From: Treponema sp.
GTDB taxonomy: Bacteria > Spirochaetota > Spirochaetia > Treponematales > Treponemataceae
Direction: 5' to 3'
Assembly: GCA_024693045.1 (NCBI GenBank)
Contig: JAILLQ010000036.1
Coordinates: forward strand, 28,105 to 92,104
Length of the DNA stretch: 64,000 bases
Positions 59,338-64,000 of this stretch are shown here, piece after piece. Under the pieces are notes generated by a model. It was not told where the DNA came from, searched no databases, and saw nothing but the letters and a program-made list of their open reading frames with translations. A program made the position numbers and the translations under genes. The stretch's first letter is position 1. Each line of letters opens with the position of its first letter.

Positions 59338-60879
59338 TTAAAATTCATTGCTGTAAATTGTAGAAAGAAAATTCTTCCAGTTTGTATCAGAATTAAAAGC
59401 AAAGGTAGAAATGTATGGGTTGTAGTTCCCTGATTTATGTCCACAGATTGCTATACCATAATAGTTTGCAGAATCATTAAAATCTGGATAAGTTTTTGTT
59501 GTCACATTTGAAGCTCTGTATTTACCTCTCCATGAAATGGCGATGACTTTTTTTAGCCTGTTTGTAATTTCATTGCAGATGTTTACCAGTTCAGTTAGAG
59601 AGTTATTTTCAGCATAGCTTAATACTTTATCACTTACAAATCCTAAATCGAATGTGTAAAATTTGCTATAAGTACTACTTGTGCGATAGTAGCTGCTTTC
59701 ATAACTTAAATTGTAATCAGATATTGCACCTGAATACTTCATAATCATTTTGTCGGAATCTGTAAAAATTGAAGCGTGCTCTGTATTGTTTATAAAATAA
59801 TTTGCAAAACTGTTAATTTCGTCTTGAACTCCATCCAGTAAGGTCAAATCTGCGAATGTTAAGGTTACCGGCCTGGAATTTTGTATTTGTTTTTCATAAG
59901 TAGATGCGTATTGATTTACAATGTTTTTTCCGATTTCATAAATACTTGAATTCGGTTTTATATTTGCGACAGGCTTTTCGTAAGGAATTCCTGCTCCAGG
60001 TACAAGGTTTGGCGAAAAAATTAGACTTTTTGCGTAGTCTTTTACCTGATATGCTTCTTCGATTGTGCCTGCACTACAGACATCATAAATCAAAAGATCA
60101 ATTTTATTACTTGAAGAAAAACCACCAAGAGCAAAAGCCTGACTTATTTGGTCTGTATAAATTAAAGACCAGCCACTTGTTTTGTCCGGACAGCATGAAT
60201 AATTGATTTGTTTAATTTCATCTATATTGGAAGTTGTAGTGTTGTAGTATTTTGCATTGATAGTGCTTCCCTGTGCTGCATAACCGTGGCTTCCAATAAT
60301 AAGAATAGTGGTACGCTTTTTGTCGCTATTGTAGTTTTCCTGAGCCCATGAAATAAAATTACCTAAGATATTGTAGTCGCCACTGTTTACTTCACCAGAA
60401 GAAATCCATTGGGGAAGATTATCAGTGATTTTATAATGATTATTAATAATTTCTTCGTTGCAATTTTTATTTGCCTGTATTTCTAGAAGGCATGACCCCT
60501 TGCCAAGACTAGTCGCACTGTCTGTGTAGCCGTCAAAAAAAGCCACTGTTTTAATATCTGCCGAAGAATGAGCCATTCCTTTTGAAATGGCTATCATATT
60601 GTTCACTAGTGGGACTTCAAGTCCTGAACTGTCTGAGGCTAAATACATCATTATTAAGTAAGATTTAGAAGAATCATCATCTATAACAGTGTGAAGGTCT
60701 CGGTTATAACAAGTAACTGTTTCTGGAATTGAATAGTTGTAATTGAGTTGTTCTAGAAATTCAAAAGTTACCTTTGCTTTCAGGTATTCTTCAAGAAAAG
60801 AAGAATCATCTGTTTGATATTTGCATGAAAATATTAGGGTACAAAGGGTTATTATAGAAAGAAACAGTATTTTTTTCAT
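59338..60879 (-). CDS. clostripain (C11) family cysteine peptidase, lipoprotein
   Basis: Lipobox LIFSC; SYLIMMYLASDSSGLE; TTILIIGSHGYAAQGS (His); LLIYDVCSAGTIEEAY (Cys). Confidence 0.82.
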   Translation of the reverse strand: MKKILFLSIITLCTLIFSCKYQTDDSSFLEEYLKAKVTFEFLEQLNYNYSIPETVTCYNRDLHTVIDDDSSKSYLIMMYLASDSSGLEVPLVNNMIAISKGMAHSSADIKTVAFFDGYTDSATSLGKGSCLLEIQANKNCNEEIINNHYKITDNLPQWISSGEVNSGDYNILGNFISWAQENYNSDKKRTTILIIGSHGYAAQGSTINAKYYNTTTSNIDEIKQINYSCCPDKTSGWSLIYTDQISQAFALGGFSSSNKIDLLIYDVCSAGTIEEAYQVKDYAKSLIFSPNLVPGAGIPYEKPVANIKPNSSIYEIGKNIVNQYASTYEKQIQNSRPVTLTFADLTLLDGVQDEINSFANYFINNTEHASIFTDSDKMIMKYSGAISDYNLSYESSYYRTSSTYSKFYTFDLGFVSDKVLSYAENNSLTELVNICNEITNRLKKVIAISWRGKYRASNVTTKTYPDFNDSANYYGIAICGHKSGNYNPYISTFAFNSDTNWKNFLSTIYSNEF

Positions 60880-60957
60880 AATATAATAATATTCTATATT
60901 GAAGTAAAAGAAAAGGTAAAAAAAATGATTTTTTTTTAATTTTTTACCCTTATGCTG

Positions 60958-60986
60958 TTGACACAAATTCGTAATTTCTATAATAT
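60958..60986 (+). promoter_or_regulatory. sigma70-type promoter of tRNA-Phe
   Basis: TTGACA - 17 bp - TAATAT, 13 bp before the tRNA. Confidence 0.88.
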
Positions 60987-60999
60987 TTTAAACATCAAC

Positions 61000-61072
61000 G
61001 CCGCAGTAGCTCAGTTGGTAGAGCGCCGGACTGAAAATCCGTATGTCGTTGGTTCGATTCCAACCTGTGGCA
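61000..61072 (+). tRNA. tRNA-Phe (GAA)
   Basis: GCCGCAG/CTGTGGC acceptor, anticodon loop CTGAAAA, T-loop TTCGATT; CCA not encoded. Confidence 0.96.
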
Positions 61073-61073
61073 G

Positions 61074-61109
61074 AAAAGCTTCTAACATCAGTTAGAAGCT
61101 TTTTTTTTG
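61074..61109 (+). terminator. Rho-independent terminator after tRNA-Phe
   Basis: AAAAGCTTCTAAC-ATCA-GTTAGAAGCTTTTTTTTT. Confidence 0.92.
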
Positions 61110-61112
61110 CTT

Positions 61113-61135
61113 AAATCCTTATGTTATAAGGATTT
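61113..61135. repeat. near-continuous palindrome
   Basis: AAATCCTTAT-GTT-ATAAGGATTT. Confidence 0.85.
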
Positions 61136-61231
61136 GCGACATATTCTAAATTAGTAAAACTGATTTTTATTCCACCTTGTTTAGCGGAACTAGGACGAAT
61201 AAAACCCGGTTTTTAGACTCTGTGATACTTA

Positions 61232-61272
61232 TTGTGCAAAAATTGTGCATTTATTATGCACTGATTTGTGCA
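61232..61272. repeat. cluster of TTGTGCA repeats (three direct, one inverted half)
   Basis: TTGTGCA at 61232, 61243 and 61266; inverted ATGCAC at 61256; flanked by TAGACTC (61214) / GAGTCTA (61286). Confidence 0.75.
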
Positions 61273-61307
61273 AAAAAGTAATTCTGAGTCTATTACAGGA
61301 GTTTTTT

Positions 61308-62264
61308 ATGCGTCCTTATTATCTTAGACAGAATTCATGTGGTTATTATGTAGTTTCTTTTACCAACAAAGAAACTGGAACTCGTACTAATTACAAAAGC
61401 ACCGGTACAAAGAATTATGACGAAGCTCTACAGACTGCCATGAAATGGTATATGCAGGGCGCACCTGAAAAACGTAAACAACGACCTGAGTACAAGTCTG
61501 TATTTGACTTTGAAAACCTTGTTTCGCGTTTAACTTCTGACGAAGCTAAAACTCTTTATGATATGCTATGTTCTAAGTTTGGCTTTATTTCTCCTGTAGA
61601 TAATGTCATAGCAGCGGCAGATCCAACGCCGCAGGCGGTGGCTCCTGCCACTTCCTTTGTTGCTCCTACTCCGGTTGTGGAAGCTCCAAAGAAAAAGGTT
61701 GTTATTGTTCACAAGAAAAAGGCCCTTGCAGATTCTGGTATGATTCCGGAAGAAATTGCGAACAAGTGTTATGAGCCTTTGAATCCAGATTGTAATATGA
61801 ACCTCTGTGAGTTTTTGAAGAACTTCTGGGACCCGGAAAAATCGGAATATGTTCAGAATAAACGAGCTCACAAAAAGGCTTGCGGGGATTACCACTGTAA
61901 AGAAATGCGTGGTATGGTTGACCGTTACTGGCTGCCTTTCTTTGGCGAAGAATTTACTGTTGGCCAGCTTACTGAACAATACCTTGAAGACTTTCTGCAG
62001 GAGCTTGCAAACTTCCGACACCTTAAAGGAGCGACTATTAACCATGCCCGAACTTGTGGAGCAAACAGAGTTTCACATCATGAACGAATTATTCATTGGA
62101 AAAACTTAAGCGACCAGCATGACGAATTAATTGAAAGCATTAAATGGCTTGATCAGGCTTCTTATGAACTTGCCTGCAGCTGCGATAGATTCCCAAAAGT
62201 CTATGCAAAAGAATTTAAAACATATAAGAAATATGTAAAAAGGCATTGGAATAAATATAAATAA
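61308..62264 (+). pseudogene. integrase-like fragment: N-terminal and core-binding regions present, no tyrosine-recombinase catalytic domain
   Basis: MRPYYLRQNSCGYYVVSFTNKETGTRTNYKSTGTKNYDEALQTAMKWY..; FLKNFWDPEKSEYVQNKRAHKKACGDYHCKEMRGMVDRYWLPFFGEEFTVGQLTEQYLEDFLQEL..; no R/HxxR/Y motifs before the stop. Confidence 0.6.
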
Positions 62265-62267
62265 TTA

Positions 62268-62511
62268 CGGTACAAAAAAATAAACTTCTGTCAGAAAGAG
62301 CCAGATACCTCAAGGAAGATGAAAAGGGGGTAAGCATATGTGTAGAATTATGGAAGACATGGAAAAAGAAGCCAAAATTGAAGAAAGAATCGAAATGGAT
62401 GCAAAGATTCTTGAAAGCGGAAAAATGACAGAAGAAGAGCTTACAGCAATGTTCAAACTCACAGCAAAGCAGATGCAGGCAATTAAAGAAAAAGTTGCTG
62501 TTCTGGCATAA
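62268..62511 (+). pseudogene. frameshifted C-terminal remnant of an Rpn-type PD-(D/E)XK nuclease family protein
   Basis: TVQKNKLLSERARYLKEDEKGVS in one frame continues as MCRIMEDMEKEAKIEERIEMDAKILESGKMTEEELTAMFKLTAKQMQAIKEKVAVLA* in another. Confidence 0.5.
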
Positions 62512-62561
62512 TTAATTTGACTATTATTATTCGGGCTAGTTTAAAGGCTTGGTCCATCTAC

Positions 62562-62590
62562 GGCGAGGAAGTTCCTCGCCTTTTTTTCTT
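62562..62590 (+). terminator. Rho-independent terminator
   Basis: GGCGAGG-AAGTT-CCTCGCC then TTTTTTT. Confidence 0.88.
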
Positions 62591-62646
62591 TGACTGTATA
62601 AACTCCAAGTTTTGTGCTATATTATCTGTATAGGGGAAATATAAAA

Positions 62647-64000
62647 ATGATAACTGGCGAAATCAAAAATAAAATCGATAACATTTGGCAAAAACTCTGG
62701 GCGGCTGGAATGGCTAATCCGCTGACTTGTATTGAGCAGCTTTCTTATTTGATGTTTATCCGCTCGCTTGATGATATAGAAATTGAAACTGAACAAAAAG
62801 AAAATATGATGGGAATTACAGGAAATCATATTTTTGATGAAAGTCAGCAGAAGCTCCGCTGGAGTAAGTTTAAGAATCTTAGTCCTGATGAAATCTTCAC
62901 CCTAATGAAAGATGAAAAGAATGGCATTTTTGCATTCATTAAAAATATGCATGGAAACAATGAAAGCGCTTTTGCAAAGTTTATGAAGGATGCAACTTTT
63001 CAGATTCCGGCTCCACAAGTCTTAGTAAATGTAATTACAGGACTTGATGAACTTTATGAAAACGACATTCAAGACCAGGACATGCTCGGAGATATTTACG
63101 AATACATGCTTGATAAACTGAGTGCCTCTGGACAGAACGGACAGTTTAGAACACCAGCACAAATCAGAAACCTTATGGTAAATCTTATTCAGCCAACTCC
63201 AGATGATTGTATTTGTGACCCAGCCTGTGGAACTGCCGAATTCCTTATTTCTGCAGCAAATTATGTTCGTGAACATAACGCAAACAAGATGAATGATAAG
63301 CAGTGGGATCATTATATTAAAGGCCTTGTTACCGGTTACGATACGGACATGACAATGCTTCGTATTAGTACAATGAACCTTATGCTACACTCAATTACAA
63401 ATCCTACTGTTGAATATCAGGATGGTGTAAGCAAGGCAAATCAAATTGAAGGACAGTATGATGTTATTCTTGCTAATCCTCCGTTCACTGGTACTGTAAA
63501 CGAATCGACAATCAATCCTAATCTTTTAGATGTTTGTAAGACTAAGAAGACAGAACTTTTGTTTGTAGCTTTGTTTATCCGTATGCTTAAAAAAGGCGGC
63601 CGCTGTGCTTGTATTGTTCCAGACGGAGTTTTGTTCGGTTCAAGTAACGCACACAAATCTCTTAGGAAAGAACTTGTAGAAAATCACCAATTGCAAGCAG
63701 TAATCAGTATGCCAAGCGGAGTATTTAAACCTTATGCTGGAGTTAGTACAGGTATTCTTGTTTTTACAAAAACAGGAGCCGGTGGAACAGAAAATGTCTG
63801 GTTCTACGATATGAAAGCAGATGGCTTTAGTCTTGATGATAAGCGACAACCAATAGATGACAACGATATTCCAGATATTATCAAGAGATTCCATACTCTT
63901 GATAATGAAAAAGACAGAAAGAGAACAGAACAGAGCTTCTTTGTTACTAAATCTGAAATTGTTGCAAACAACTATGACCTTTCAATTAACAAGTACAAAG
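62647..64000 (+). CDS. hsdM: type I restriction-modification system DNA methyltransferase subunit, 3' end beyond window
   Basis: MITGEIKNKIDNIWQKLWAAGMANPLTCIEQLSYLMFIRSLDD; GQFRTPAQIRNLMV; CDPACGTAEFLISA; DVILANPPFTG; frame open to the window end, hence missing from the ORF track. Confidence 0.95.
   Translation, partial: MITGEIKNKIDNIWQKLWAAGMANPLTCIEQLSYLMFIRSLDDIEIETEQKENMMGITGNHIFDESQQKLRWSKFKNLSPDEIFTLMKDEKNGIFAFIKNMHGNNESAFAKFMKDATFQIPAPQVLVNVITGLDELYENDIQDQDMLGDIYEYMLDKLSASGQNGQFRTPAQIRNLMVNLIQPTPDDCICDPACGTAEFLISAANYVREHNANKMNDKQWDHYIKGLVTGYDTDMTMLRISTMNLMLHSITNPTVEYQDGVSKANQIEGQYDVILANPPFTGTVNESTINPNLLDVCKTKKTELLFVALFIRMLKKGGRCACIVPDGVLFGSSNAHKSLRKELVENHQLQAVISMPSGVFKPYAGVSTGILVFTKTGAGGTENVWFYDMKADGFSLDDKRQPIDDNDIPDIIKRFHTLDNEKDRKRTEQSFFVTKSEIVANNYDLSINKYK

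Noticed and set aside
61232-61272. Short repeats considered as a CRISPR array
   Set aside because: Units are only 7 bp, with no constant-length spacers and no cas genes nearby
61566-62045. 159-aa minus-strand ORF opposite the integrase fragment
   Set aside because: Antisense with no recognisable motif; the plus strand shows clear integrase-like segments

Overview
AT-rich bacterial chromosome segment, almost certainly from a spirochaete, probably a host-associated Treponema. This is inferred from periplasmic-flagellar FlaA, FlbB and FlgE, a spiro-SPASM-type protein, and bactofilin/hexokinase/PPi-PFK-type content. The left and centre are mostly housekeeping: mutL-xseB-xseA, DinG-like helicase, plsC, rpsT, HU, lnt, bactofilin, rho, rpmE, ohrR-type regulator plus GPx, umuDC-like operon, ilvA, MCP, PFK, DEAD helicase, ABC-F, uvrD/pcrA, hexokinase and flbB-fliK-flgD-flgE. 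Two tRNAs (Glu-TTC and Phe-GAA) are present. Four accessory regions stand out. (1) 4.2-10.8 kb: a putative surface or flagellar glycan cluster with a spiro-SPASM protein lacking the radical-SAM cysteines, a GT2-like protein, a cytidylyltransferase/PseG-like/methyltransferase triple fusion and an ATP-grasp enzyme. (2) 25.9-28.2 kb: a UmuD'-like protein with both catalytic residues replaced, divergent from an intact S24 regulator, with dyad operators between them. (3) 48.4-60.9 kb: three tandem paralogous large lipoproteins facing two clostripain (C11) lipoproteins, one catalytically intact and one apparently dead. (4) 61.0-64 kb: a tRNA-Phe-linked decayed mobile region (integrase-like fragment, frameshifted Rpn-type remnant, phased TTGTGCA repeats) leading into a type I R-M hsdM cut by the window edge. 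No CRISPR array or rRNA operon was seen. All calls come from reading the sequence; no database search was run.
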